The notes under the pieces are model-generated. The model saw only the letters and a list, made by a program, of their open reading frames with translations. It ran no database searches and was not told where the DNA came from. A DNA stretch of 64,000 nucleotides from Aquicoccus sp. G2-2 (GTDB taxonomy: Bacteria > Pseudomonadota > Alphaproteobacteria > Rhodobacterales > Rhodobacteraceae): positions 1,922,001-1,986,000 of the forward strand of contig NZ_JAYDCK010000003.1 of assembly GCF_034555965.1 (NCBI RefSeq), read 5' to 3'. The translations under genes were made by a program, and so were the position numbers. Positions 46,761 through 56,644 of this stretch are shown here, one piece after another (positions within the stretch are counted from its first letter, which is position 1; each line of letters starts with the position of its first letter).

Positions 46761-47845
46761 ATGATCAAGCTTGAAAAACGCGCCCAACCATCGCGCGCCA
46801 TCGCCTATGCCACGCCCGTCGCGGCAGTGGTGATGACAATGATTGCAGGTGGGCTGTTATTCGCGGCTCTGGGCAAGGACCCGTTCGATTCGATCCGCAT
46901 CATCTTCTGGGATCCGCTCTTTAGCGAACAATTCGCCGCCTATTCCCGGCCACAGCTTCTGGTTAAGGCGGGGCCGCTCATCCTGATCGCCATCGGCCTT
47001 TCCTTGGGTTTCCGCGCGGGCATCTGGAACATCGGGGCCGAAGGACAATATATCATCGGCGCGATCTGCGGCGCGGCGGTCGGGCTGGCGTTTTATCCGC
47101 TTGATGCATGGTATGTGTTCCCGTTGATGGTGATTGCAGGCGCGCTTGGCGGGTTGCTCTGGGCACTGATCCCGGCCCTTTTGAAGGTGAAGTTCGGCAC
47201 CAATGAAATTCTCGTCTCGTTGATGCTGGTCTACGTGGCCGAAAACCTGCTCGCCGCCATGGCGCTTGGGCCGCTGAAAAACCCCGAAGGGCATGGCTTC
47301 CCCGGCTCACGCAATTTCCACGACTACCCGGCTGCCTTCAATAACGAACTGATCTCGGGCACCGGCTTGCACTGGGGCGTGGTCACGGCCTTCATTGCGG
47401 TGATTTTCGCCTATATCCTGCTCAACCGGCACATGCTGGGCTTTTCCATCCGCCTAACCGGCGAAGCCCCACGCGCCGCACGGTTTTCGGGGTGAAGCCG
47501 TCAAACCTGATCATTTTCACCCTCTGCATGTCGGGGCTGATGGCCGGGCTTGCCGGGCTGTTCGAGATCTCCGGTCCTTCGGGGCAGGTTTCGATTGATT
47601 TCAACGTGCAATACGGCTTCACCGCGATCATCGTGGCGTTCCTCGGGCGGCTGCACCCGGTCGGCATCCTGCTCGCCGGGCTGTTGCTGGCCATCACCTA
47701 TATCGGCGGTGAACTGGCACAGCTCCAACTCGGCCTGCCCGCCGCCGCGATTCAGGTGTTTCAGGGCATGTTGCTGTTCTTCCTGCTGGCGATTGATCTG
47801 CTGACCAACTACCGTATCCGCTTTACCCACAAGGAGACCGTGTGA
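46761..47845 (+). CDS. BMP-type ABC transporter permease 1 (one frame break)
   Basis: About 361 aa after repair. Membrane protein of the BPD_transp_2 family with GFRAGIWNIGAEGQYIIGA and, in the C-terminal part, GLFEISGPSGQVSIDF and GFTAIIVAFLGRLHPVGI. The frame is lost at the G run 47489-47492; one more G joins RFSG to VKPSNLIIF, and the product then reaches the start of permease 2 with a 1-base overlap (TGATG). The two pieces are 244 and about 116 aa. Confidence 0.9.
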
Positions 47846-48930
47846 TGGACCTTTCCACCATTTCCCCGGCCCTCCTGCTGGCCTCGCTGATGGTTGCCGC
47901 CACCTCGATCCTGATCGCCGGGATTGGCGAGCTGGTGGTCGAACGGTCCGGCGTGCTCAACCTCGGGGTTGAGGGCATGATGATCACCGGCGCAATTTGC
48001 GGCTTCATCATCGCCGTTGAGACCGGCTCCCCCGCGCTGGGCTTTGTCGCCGCCGCGCTGGGCGGGGCGGCGCTGTCGCTGCTGTTTGCCCTGCTGACTC
48101 AGATCGCGCTTGCCAATCAGGTTGCCTCTGGCCTCGCCCTCACGCTCTTCGGCCTTGGGCTGTCGGCGCTCATGGGGCAGAAATACGTCGGTGTGAAACC
48201 TCCGCAAACACCCGAGCTGGACCTGCCGTTCCTCTCCGACATCCCGTTTCTGGGAACCGTGCTCTTCCGGCACGATGCCATGGTTTATATCGGCCTGCTG
48301 ATCGTGGTCGGCGTCTGGGCGGTACTGAAATACACCCGCGCGGGCCTTGTCTTGCGGGCGGTTGGCGAAAATCATGATGCCGCGCACGCGCTCGGCTACA
48401 AGGTGGTGCGCATCCGCGTGTTGGCCATCATGTTCGGCGGCGCCTGTGCCGGGCTGGGCGGGGCATATATTTCGCTTGTGCGCGTGCCGCAATGGACCGA
48501 AGGTATGACCGCCGGAGCCGGCTGGATCGCCCTTGCGCTTGTCGTCTTCGCCTCGTGGAAGCCTTGGCGGGTGCTGCTGGGCGCCTATCTCTTCGGCGGC
48601 GTTTCGGTTTTGCAACTCAATCTACAGGCCGCAGGGGCGCTGTTTCCTCTGGGCACGATCGGCTGGATTCTTGGTGGTCTGGCGGTTCTGCATTTCGCCT
48701 ATTGCGTCTGGCGCGGGAAACTGTCGCTGGCCTCTGTCCTGGTCGATATCGTGCTCTTGCTGGCCGGTGTCGCCGCCTATGCCTACTGGAATGGCTTGCT
48801 TGTCCCGTTCAAAGTGGAATACCTAGCAATGTCTCCATACTTGATTACCATCCTCGTGCTGGTCATCATGTCCGCCGACCGAAGCCGCGCACCCGCCTCG
48901 CTTGGTCGAAACTTCCACGCCTCCGGCTGA
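47845..48930 (+). CDS. BMP-type ABC transporter permease 2
   Basis: 361 aa from ATG 47845, with AGGAG at 47832-47836; a GTG one codon earlier is in frame. BPD_transp_2 membrane protein with the VVERSGVLNLGVEGMMITGA block and GENHDAAHALGYKVVRIRVLAIMFGGACAGLGGAY. Forms the heterodimeric channel with permease 1. Confidence 0.93.
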   Translation: MDLSTISPALLLASLMVAATSILIAGIGELVVERSGVLNLGVEGMMITGAICGFIIAVETGSPALGFVAAALGGAALSLLFALLTQIALANQVASGLALTLFGLGLSALMGQKYVGVKPPQTPELDLPFLSDIPFLGTVLFRHDAMVYIGLLIVVGVWAVLKYTRAGLVLRAVGENHDAAHALGYKVVRIRVLAIMFGGACAGLGGAYISLVRVPQWTEGMTAGAGWIALALVVFASWKPWRVLLGAYLFGGVSVLQLNLQAAGALFPLGTIGWILGGLAVLHFAYCVWRGKLSLASVLVDIVLLLAGVAAYAYWNGLLVPFKVEYLAMSPYLITILVLVIMSADRSRAPASLGRNFHASG

Positions 48931-48980
48931 TCCACGCCGAAATCGCTGCCAAACTCGTGAATATTAAAGGGAGAAGAAAC

Positions 48981-50069
48981 ATGAACCTGACAAAACGCGC
49001 ATTACTCAAAAGCGGTGTCACCGCGCTCGGCCTCGCCGCTCTGGGTGGCAAGGCCTTCGCCGCCGACAAGATCAAGATCGGCTTCGTTCTGGTCGGCCCG
49101 AAAAACGATGGGGGCTACAGCGAACAACACTATCGCGGCGCCGAAGAAATGGTCAAAAAATACGGCGACAAAGTCGAACTCATGGTGCAGGAAAGCGTAC
49201 CAGAAGGCGCCGATGCCGAACGCGTGCTGACCCAAATGGTGCTCTCGGGGGCCAAACTCATCTTCACCACCTCGTTCGGCTTCATGGACGCCACCGTAAA
49301 CGTGGCCAAGAAATTCCCGGACGTGAAATTCGAACACTGCACCGGCTACAAGACCGCGCCGAATCTCGGCATCTATTCGGCCCGCTTCTACGAGGGCCGC
49401 GTGGTCCAAGGCTATCTTGCCGGCAAGATGACCAAGTCGAACACCATCGGCTACATTGCCTCGTTCCCGATTCCAGAGGTTATCCGCGGCATCAACGCCG
49501 CCTATATCCAAGCCAAGAAGGTCAACCCTGAGGTCAAGTTCAAGATTATCTGGGCCTATACCTGGTTCGACCCCGCCAAGGAGGGCGACGCCGCCAAAGC
49601 GCTGATCGAACAGGGCGCCGACGTGATCATGCAGCACACCGATTCGACCGCGCCACAGGCCGTCGCTCAGAAGGCTGGCAACGTCTACACCTTCGGGCAG
49701 GCAACCGATATGGCCGCCTTTGCACCGATGCCGCGTATTACGTCAACCATCGACACATGGGCCCCCTACTACGTCACCCGCGTTGGTGCGCTGCTGGACG
49801 GCACCTGGAAAAGCGACGAGACCTGGGGCGGTATCGGCTCGGGAATGGTGACCGTGGGGGAAATCTCCTCGGCCGTGCCCGCCGACATCAAGGCGGAAGC
49901 CGAGAAAATCCGCGATGCGCTAAGCGACGGCTCGTATAACGCCTTCACCGGCCCGCTGAAAAAGCAGGATGGCTCGGACTGGCTTGCCGAAGGCGAGGTC
50001 TCTGACGACGGAACGCTTTTGGGGATGAACTTCTACGTCGAAGGCCTCGAAGGCGAAATCCCGAAATAA
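48981..50069 (+). CDS. BMP family ABC transporter substrate-binding protein
   Basis: 362 aa from ATG 48981 (AAGGGAGAAG upstream). A Tat-like or Sec signal (LTKRALLKSGVTALGLAALGGKAFA) ends near residue 27, and the mature part is a BMP/PnrA-type periplasmic binding domain (IKIGFVLVGPKNDGGYSEQHYRGAEE; FEHCTGYK; NAAYIQAKKVNPEVKFK). The Trp/Tyr-rich segment KFKIIWAYTWFDP is typical of the alphaproteobacterial members. It is the last gene of the operon and is followed by a strong terminator. Confidence 0.94.
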   Translation: MNLTKRALLKSGVTALGLAALGGKAFAADKIKIGFVLVGPKNDGGYSEQHYRGAEEMVKKYGDKVELMVQESVPEGADAERVLTQMVLSGAKLIFTTSFGFMDATVNVAKKFPDVKFEHCTGYKTAPNLGIYSARFYEGRVVQGYLAGKMTKSNTIGYIASFPIPEVIRGINAAYIQAKKVNPEVKFKIIWAYTWFDPAKEGDAAKALIEQGADVIMQHTDSTAPQAVAQKAGNVYTFGQATDMAAFAPMPRITSTIDTWAPYYVTRVGALLDGTWKSDETWGGIGSGMVTVGEISSAVPADIKAEAEKIRDALSDGSYNAFTGPLKKQDGSDWLAEGEVSDDGTLLGMNFYVEGLEGEIPK

Positions 50070-50091
50070 GCCAGCTCTGGCATTTAGAGGC

Positions 50092-50118
50092 AAAGGCCCC
50101 GCCCGGTGCGGGGCCTTT
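50092..50118 (+). terminator. Rho-independent terminator of the BMP operon
   Basis: Arms AAAGGCCCCGC (50092-50102) and GCGGGGCCTTT (50108-50118), 11 pairs with a 5-base loop, then TTTGTTGTT. It begins 22 bases after the binding-protein stop. Confidence 0.85.
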
Positions 50119-50329
50119 GTTGTTCGTGGAGTGCCGTCCAGCGCATAGATAGACAAGCCATGCCAAAAGGCCACAACAGACAGGCGCGCTAAAGCGTCAG
50201 GCCTTTAACCTGAGGCATCAGCGAAAGGCGTGTGTCAGGTTATTCGCGCAACGTGCTTCAGCCTCCGGCCCCGTCAAGTTGTCGCTTCCCCTCTTTTCAT
50301 GCCCGCTTTCGCATGACACCAATAGCAGC

Positions 50330-51262
50330 ATGTCCGGCATTACTTCCCCCGATGGCACACCCATCTCGCGCTTCGCCTTCGGCACCATGCAGTTTGGCGG
50401 CCCCGCCGATGCGTCCACCTCCGCCGCCATGTTGGAGGCCGCCATCGGCGCGGGCATTACCCATTTCGACACGGCTCATCTCTATACCGAAGGCCGCTCG
50501 GAGCGACTGCTCGGTCAGCTTGCAGCATCCATACGGAAGCGTATGATTGTCGCCACCAAGATCGGCTATACGCCAAACACTCCGCCCGAAAAACTCCGCG
50601 CCGAATTTGAACTTTCGCGCGAACGCCTCGGGATGGCGGTGATCGACATCCTCTATCTCCATCGCCCGGATGCAGCCACGCCCTTGCCCGCAAGGCTCGA
50701 AGTGCTGATCGCCTTGAAAGAGGCAGGCCATATCCGCCACATCGGCCTCTCGAACTTCCCCGCATGGCAGGTCATGCAAGCCGATTGCCTGCTGCGCGCC
50801 ATGGGGCACCGCGTCGATATCATTCAACCGATGTATAGCCTCGTCAAACGCCAGGCCGAGGTCGAATTGCTGCCGATGTGCGCCGCCACCGGCCTCCTTG
50901 CCGCCACCTACTCACCGCTGGGCGGCGGGCTGCTCACCGGCAAATATGCGCAAGGCGGCACCGGGCGGCTTAGCGAAAACCCACGTTACGCCGCGCGCTA
51001 TGCGCCCGCCTTCATGCACGAAGCCGCCGCTGGGCTGTCTGCCATCGCCGCGCGGCTTTCCTGCCACCCGGCAACCCTCGCCGCCGCTTGGGCCGCGCAC
51101 CACCCGGCCGCCCCAATGCCAATCCTGTCGGCCCGCTCGGTTGAACAGCTTGCCCCCGCCCTTGCCGCAATCGGCTTCACGATGGACGCGGACCTATACG
51201 CTGAAATCACCGCCCTCACCCCCACACCACCCCCCGCAACCGATCGGATCGAAGAACAATGA
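50330..51262 (+). CDS. Aldo/keto reductase
   Basis: 310 aa from ATG 50330. The catalytic tetrad is in place: Asp47 (HFDTAHLY), Tyr52, Lys77 (ATKIG) and His111 (LYLHRPD). NADPH-site features ITPYSPLGGG-like (ATYSPLGGGLLTGKY) follow. Reduces carbonyl compounds; substrate unknown. The stop overlaps the start of the FAD oxidoreductase gene (ATGA). Confidence 0.9.
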   Translation: MSGITSPDGTPISRFAFGTMQFGGPADASTSAAMLEAAIGAGITHFDTAHLYTEGRSERLLGQLAASIRKRMIVATKIGYTPNTPPEKLRAEFELSRERLGMAVIDILYLHRPDAATPLPARLEVLIALKEAGHIRHIGLSNFPAWQVMQADCLLRAMGHRVDIIQPMYSLVKRQAEVELLPMCAATGLLAATYSPLGGGLLTGKYAQGGTGRLSENPRYAARYAPAFMHEAAAGLSAIAARLSCHPATLAAAWAAHHPAAPMPILSARSVEQLAPALAAIGFTMDADLYAEITALTPTPPPATDRIEEQ

Positions 51263-52332
51263 GCGATATACTTGTCATCGGCGGCGGCATTGCCGGTCTC
51301 TCCGCCGCCGCCCGCCTCGCCCCGCACGCCAAAATCACGGTGCTAGAGGCCGAAGACGCGCTTGCCTATCACGCTTCCGGGCGCTCGGCAGCACTCTATG
51401 CCGCGGATTACGGCGCGCCTTCCGTGGTGGAACTCTCGCAGGCCAGCGGCGCGTTCTATCTGGAAGGCGACCGGCGCTATTGCTCCCCGCGTGGTGTGCT
51501 TTTCCTCGCCAGCGCCGAAGAGCGCGCCGCGTTCGAGCACGATTGCGCCGAGATGGCCCTCGATGAAATCACCATGGATGAAGCCAGCGCGCTTGTCCCC
51601 ATCCTCAACCGCGACAAGGTGGCTTTCGCCGGGCTAAGCCACGCCCCGCAAGATATCGACACCGACCTCTTGGTGCAGGATTTCACCCGCATCATTCGCG
51701 CCAATGGCGGCGCTATCCACCTGAAAACCAAGGTAAGCACCATCACACGCGACGCGCGCTGGCGCGTGACAGCGGGTGATCAAGTGTATGAGGCAGAGAC
51801 ACTGATCGACGCCGCAGGTCCATGGGCCGATACCATCGCGCAAATGGCGGGCGTCGCACCCATCGGGCTGCAACCCATGCGCCGCTCAATGGCGCGCATC
51901 CCGGCCCCCGGCGGGCATGATCTGTCCAGCTGGCCGATGTTCTTTGGCACCGGCGGGCAATGGTATGCAAAGCCCGACGCTGGTCAACTCATCGTCTCCC
52001 CGTCAGAAGAACACCCGATGGAGCCGCATGACGCATGGGCCGATGACATGGTGATTGCCGAAGGGCTGGCGCGCTATGAGGAAATGGTCACCGAACCCGT
52101 CACCCGGCTCACCGCAAACTGGGCGGGGTTGCGCACCTTCGCGCCCGACCGCACGCTGGTGCTTGGCCCCGCACCGCAGGACGCGGGCTTTATCTGGTGC
52201 GCCGGGCAAGGCGGCTACGGGTTTCAGACCGCCCCCGCCGCCAGCCAGCTTGTCGCCGATCTCACGCTGGGGCGCGCGCCCGCGCTGGACCCTGCGCTGG
52301 TCGCAGCACTATCCCCCCGGCGTTTTGCCTGA
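51259..52332 (+). CDS. DAO-type FAD-dependent oxidoreductase
   Basis: 357 aa. Rossmann motif ILVIGGGIAGLSAAARL at the N-terminus, the DAO-family ASGRSAALYAADYG block and, near the end, WCAGQGGYGFQTAPAA. This group includes glycine oxidase and D-amino-acid dehydrogenases; the substrate is not clear. Translationally coupled to the aldo/keto reductase. Confidence 0.9.
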   Translation: MSDILVIGGGIAGLSAAARLAPHAKITVLEAEDALAYHASGRSAALYAADYGAPSVVELSQASGAFYLEGDRRYCSPRGVLFLASAEERAAFEHDCAEMALDEITMDEASALVPILNRDKVAFAGLSHAPQDIDTDLLVQDFTRIIRANGGAIHLKTKVSTITRDARWRVTAGDQVYEAETLIDAAGPWADTIAQMAGVAPIGLQPMRRSMARIPAPGGHDLSSWPMFFGTGGQWYAKPDAGQLIVSPSEEHPMEPHDAWADDMVIAEGLARYEEMVTEPVTRLTANWAGLRTFAPDRTLVLGPAPQDAGFIWCAGQGGYGFQTAPAASQLVADLTLGRAPALDPALVAALSPRRFA

Positions 52333-52386
52333 ACCGGGCGGCGTGTTATGGATATTTTTGGCAAAATGAAGCGGTAAGGAATGCCC

Positions 52387-53049
52387 ATGCCCCGACGTCT
52401 CAACCTGCCCGACACGGCCAGCATCGCCCATGGCGAGGCGGGCGGGCGGCTCACAGCACCTTCGGCGGCGCGCAACGCGGGCGCAATCGCCGCTCTGGTG
52501 GCCGAACACGCGCCAGCAAAAGGCCGCGCGCTGGAAATCGCGTCGGGCACCGGCCAACATGTCGCCACGCTGGCCGCGCGCCTACCGGAGCTACATTGGC
52601 AACCCAGCGACATCGACCCGGCGCGCCGCGCCTCGATCGACGTATGGGCAGAGGCGCGCGCCAACATCGCCCCCGCCTGCGCGCTCGACGCCACCAGCCC
52701 CGGTTGGGGCACGGGAATGGCGGGGCAGGATCTGATTTTGGTGGTGAACCTCGTGCATCTTGTTTCCACCCCCGAAGCGCAGGTGCTTGTTTCCGAGGCA
52801 GCACAGGCGCTTGCGCCAAGCGGGCGGTTCATCCTCTATGGCCCGTTCCTGCGCGATGGAGAGACCACGTCGGACGGAGATGCGCGGTTTCACGCCAGCC
52901 TGCGCGCACAAGACCCGGAAATCGGCTACAAAAGCGACTGGGACATCATCGACTGGTTGCAAGCTGCCGATCTGGAGCTGTGCGCGGTGGTCGAAATGCC
53001 CGCCAACAACCTCGCTTTCGTTTCCCGCAAAGCTGACCCACCCACCTGA
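52387..53049 (+). CDS. DUF938 family SAM-dependent methyltransferase-like protein
   Basis: 220 aa from ATG 52387, which has AAGGA six bases upstream; an ATG two codons earlier is closer to that site and less likely. Class I methyltransferase fold with LEIASGTGQHVATLA as the SAM loop and ILYGPFLRDGETTSDGDARFHASLR, characteristic of DUF938. The methyl acceptor is unknown. Confidence 0.88.
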   Translation: MPRRLNLPDTASIAHGEAGGRLTAPSAARNAGAIAALVAEHAPAKGRALEIASGTGQHVATLAARLPELHWQPSDIDPARRASIDVWAEARANIAPACALDATSPGWGTGMAGQDLILVVNLVHLVSTPEAQVLVSEAAQALAPSGRFILYGPFLRDGETTSDGDARFHASLRAQDPEIGYKSDWDIIDWLQAADLELCAVVEMPANNLAFVSRKADPPT

Positions 53050-53063
53050 CCGGAGGCCGCCAC

Positions 53064-53876
53064 ATGCCCGACCCCGCCCGCCGCACGCTCATTCTCTCGC
53101 TGCCCGCGCTGGCTGTTGCGGCCTGCACACCCACACCGCGCCAAACCGCCCCACCGCAAACCCGCATCGCCCCGCCCGCGGTGCATCCGCCGCAATTTGG
53201 CGATAGCCACCCGATCGACTTTCCCGGCCAACACCCGAAACGCTTCGCAGTGCACGGGATTGACGCCGCGCGCTTTCAGTCCCACGCCGACTGGCGCGCC
53301 GCACGCGCCTCTGGCGTCAATTTCGTCTGGCTCAAGGCGACAGAGGGCGGCGACCGGCTCGACCCGATGTTCGCGCCGCACATGTTAGAGGCGCGGCGCG
53401 CGGGCATCCCGGCGGGCGCGTATCATTTCTTCTATTTCTGCACGCCCGCCTTGGTGCAGGCGCGCTGGTTCATCCGCAACGTCAAGAAACACCCCGGCAT
53501 GCTGCCGCCGGTGCTCGATCTGGAGTGGAACCCGCATTCCCCCACCTGCACGCTGCGCCCCGATGGCCGCATTGTCCGGCGAGAGGCGCGCATCTTCCTT
53601 GACGCGCTTGAAGCACATTATGGCCAACGCCCGGTCGTTTATACCACGCTGGAGTTCTGGCGCGAAACCGGCATCGGCAAGCTGCGCGGGGTCGAATTCT
53701 GGCTGCGCTCTACCGCCGAGCCGCTGCGCCAAAGCTTCCCCGGCCAACACTGGCGCTTCTGGCAATATTCCTCTACCGGCATCGTGCCCGGCTTTGAACA
53801 AGCGGTCGATCTTAATCTCTTCAACGGATCAAAGGCAGACTGGCACGCATGGCTTGCCGCTCGGCGGGTTCGGTGA
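53064..53876 (+). CDS. Glycoside hydrolase family 25 lipoprotein (lysozyme-like)
   Basis: 270 aa. A signal with RR and a lipobox (LAVAAC, Cys21) predicts a lipid-anchored envelope protein. The GH25 barrel follows with GIDAARFQ (Asp67), LKATEGGDR (Glu94) and the catalytic pair VLDLEW (Asp152, Glu154), then WRFWQYSSTG. GH25 enzymes cleave the beta-1,4 bond of peptidoglycan glycans. It lies 14 bases after the DUF938 gene and is likely co-transcribed. Confidence 0.9.
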   Translation: MPDPARRTLILSLPALAVAACTPTPRQTAPPQTRIAPPAVHPPQFGDSHPIDFPGQHPKRFAVHGIDAARFQSHADWRAARASGVNFVWLKATEGGDRLDPMFAPHMLEARRAGIPAGAYHFFYFCTPALVQARWFIRNVKKHPGMLPPVLDLEWNPHSPTCTLRPDGRIVRREARIFLDALEAHYGQRPVVYTTLEFWRETGIGKLRGVEFWLRSTAEPLRQSFPGQHWRFWQYSSTGIVPGFEQAVDLNLFNGSKADWHAWLAARRVR

Positions 53877-53997
53877 TGCGAAAGCATATGGGCCGGCATC
53901 AGACAGGGCTTCGCCCTTAATACCGGGCCAAATTCCCGGCCAGCGAGCCCCGGTGAGGGCGAATCCGTCGGAATGCCGCTCTGCCGCCCCCGCCGCC

Positions 53998-56489
53998 TTA
54001 CCCGTCCTTGCGGATCACCTCGTTCTTCGGGTCATACGGGCTGTCCTCGACAATCTCCGCGCCCCAAAGCTGCCCTTGCATCCGCACCTTCAGCTTGGTT
54101 CCCGGCACCGCTAGTTCGGGCGTGACATAGCCCATGCCGATGCTCTTGCCAAACGCCACCGAATACCCGCCGGAGGTCAGCCGCCCGACCTTGGTATCCC
54201 CGTCATAAAGCGCCTCGCGGCCCCACGGGTCGGCATCCTTCGGCCCGTCAATCAGCAGGGTCACGCATTTTGAACGCACGCCCAGCGCCTCCATCGGCGC
54301 CTTGCCGCGAAACTCTTTCGTAAGGTCCACGAAACGCGGCAGATCGGCCTCCAGCGGGGTCGCATCGCGGCCCAGTTCATTGCCGAACGCGCGATAGCTC
54401 TTCTCTTGGCGCAACCAGTTCTGCGCCCGTGCCCCGACCAACCTAAGCCCATGCGGCTCGCCCGCTTCCATCAACCTGTCCCAAAGATGGTTCTGCATCT
54501 CCATCGGATGATGCAACTCCCAACCCAACTCCCCGGTATAGGCCACGCGGATCGCCATTGTCGGCACCATGCCCAGCTCGATATTGCGCGCCGAAAGCCA
54601 CGGGAATCGCTTGTTGGACAGCGCCGTTTGCGGCTCGGCATCGCGGATCAGCGCGCCCAGCACATCGCGCGATTTCGGCCCGGCGATGGCAAACACACCC
54701 CATTGCGTCGTCACATCATGAATCAACACCTGCGCGCCACCGCGGGCCATGAAATCCTCTGCCGACTTGCGCAGGTAATCGGCGTCATAGGCGCTCCATG
54801 CCCCGGCAGAAACGAGGTAATAACCATCCTCGCGCCGCCGCACGATGGTATATTCCGTGCGCGTCGTTCCCGCATCGGTCAGTGCATAGGTCAGGTTGAT
54901 CCGCCCGACTTTCGGCAGCTTGTTGCAGGTGAACCAGTCAAGGAACTCCGTCGCGCCCGCGCCAGAAACCCAATGTTTCGTGAACGCGGTCGCATCGACC
55001 AGCCCCACGCCCTCGCGGATGGCACGCGCTTCCTCGACCGCGTATTGCCACCAACCACCACGCCGGAAACTCCGGCTGGCGTGGTCGTCAAAGCCTTCGG
55101 GCGCATAGTAATTCGGCCGTTCCCAGCCGTTGACCTGACCAAACTGCGCACCCGCCGCCTTCTGGCGGTCATAGGCGGGCGAGGTGCGCAGCGGGCGTGC
55201 CGCCGGGCGTTCCTCATCCGGGTGATGCAGAACAAAGACATGCTCATAACATTCCTCGTTCTTGGTCACCGCGTATTCGGTGGTCATCCAGTTGCCATAG
55301 CGTTTCGGATCAAGGCTCGCCATGTCGATCTCGGCTTCGCCCTCAACCATCATCTGCGCCATGTAATAGCCGGTGCCGCCCGCCGCCGTGATCCCAAAGG
55401 AAAAGCCCTCGGCCAGCCACATATTGCGTAACCCCGGTGCCGGGCCAACCAGCGGGTTGCCATCGGGCGTGTAACAGATCGGGCCGTTGAAATCGTCCTT
55501 GAGCCCCACCTCCTCGCTCGTCGGAAGCCGGTGGATCATGCTCATGTATTCCTTTTCAATCCGTTCCAGATCAAGCGGGAAAAGATCAGCCCGGAAACTG
55601 TCGGGCACGCCATAGGCAAACCGCGCCGGTGCACCGCGCTCATAGGGGCCCAGAATCCACCCCCGCGCTCCTCGCGCACATACCATTTCGCATCCGCGTC
55701 GCGCAGCACCGGGTGTTCACCATGCGCCTTGCGGTATTCCACCAATGCCGGGTCCGGCTCGGTCACGATATACTGGTGCTCCACCGGAATCGCCGGAATC
55801 TTGATCCCCAAAAGCCGCGCCGTGCGCTGCGCGTGGTTGCCCGTCGCCGTCACTACATGCTCGGCTGAAATCACCGTGGTTTCCTCTGACGGCACAAGGT
55901 TGCCGCCTTTTTCTACCATCTTGGTGCAACTCACGTCCCAATGATCACCGGCCCACGTATACCCATCAACCTGCCATTTGCGCTCAATCATCACGCCGCG
56001 CTGGCGCGCGCCCTTGGCCATCGCCATGGTCACATCGGCGGGGTTGATATAACCATCCGTCGGGTGAAACAGCGCCCCTTCAAGGTCATCCGTGCGCACC
56101 AGTGGCCAGCGGTCCTTGATCTGCGCTGCGCTCAGGAATTCATAGGGAATGCCCACCGTCTCGGCGATGGAGGCGTACAGCTCGTATTCGTCCATCCGCG
56201 CGCGGGTCTGTGCCATGCGCAGATTGCCGACCACCGAAAACCCCGCGTTCAGCCCGGTTTCCTCTTCCAGCGCCTTGTAGAAGCGCACCGAATAGTCGTG
56301 AATATGGCTGGTTGCATACCCCATGTTGAAAAGCGGCAACAACCCGGCGGCGTGCCATGTCGAACCAGAGGTCAACTCGTCACGTTCAAGCAACATCACA
56401 TCGCTCCACCCCGCACGGGCCAGATGATAGGCAATCGAGGTGCCAACGGCACCGCCGCCGACGACAAGAGCTTTGACTTGGGTTTTCAT
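53998..56489 (-). CDS. Dimethylglycine/sarcosine dehydrogenase-like FAD oxidoreductase with GcvT domain (one frame break)
   Basis: About 830 aa after repair, the normal length of the DMGDH family. N-terminal DAO domain with GGGAVGTSIAYHL and the covalent-FAD His46 in SGSTWHAAGL, followed by the FAO_M linker and the folate-binding GcvT/aminomethyltransferase domains (LDWFTCNKLPKVGRINLTYALTD; GELGWELHHP). The frame is lost in the C run at 55660-55664; one added base gives REERGGWILGPYERGAP. The enzyme demethylates dimethylglycine or sarcosine, passing one-carbon units to tetrahydrofolate and electrons to ETF, which fits the ETF-QO gene in this window. Confidence 0.9.
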
Positions 56490-56578
56490 CGCTGGACCTT
56501 CCCGGTGAACTGCGCGTCACCACCATATGGCAACAAGTCACCAATCCGCGCATCGTCCATCCGACCGGTGATCAATAA

Positions 56579-56612
56579 AAAACGACCCGCGCGATACTGC
56601 ACGGGTCGTTTT
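56579..56612 (-). terminator. Rho-independent terminator after the 477-aa unknown gene
   Basis: On the minus strand an 11-base stem (AAAACGACCCG with CGGGTCGTTTT on the plus strand at 56579-56589 and 56602-56612) followed by TTTTTTATT. It lies 33 bases after the stop of the gene at 56645-58078. Confidence 0.8.
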
Positions 56613-56644
56613 GTGTCGATTCTTCTATAATGGCGCGGCGCAGA

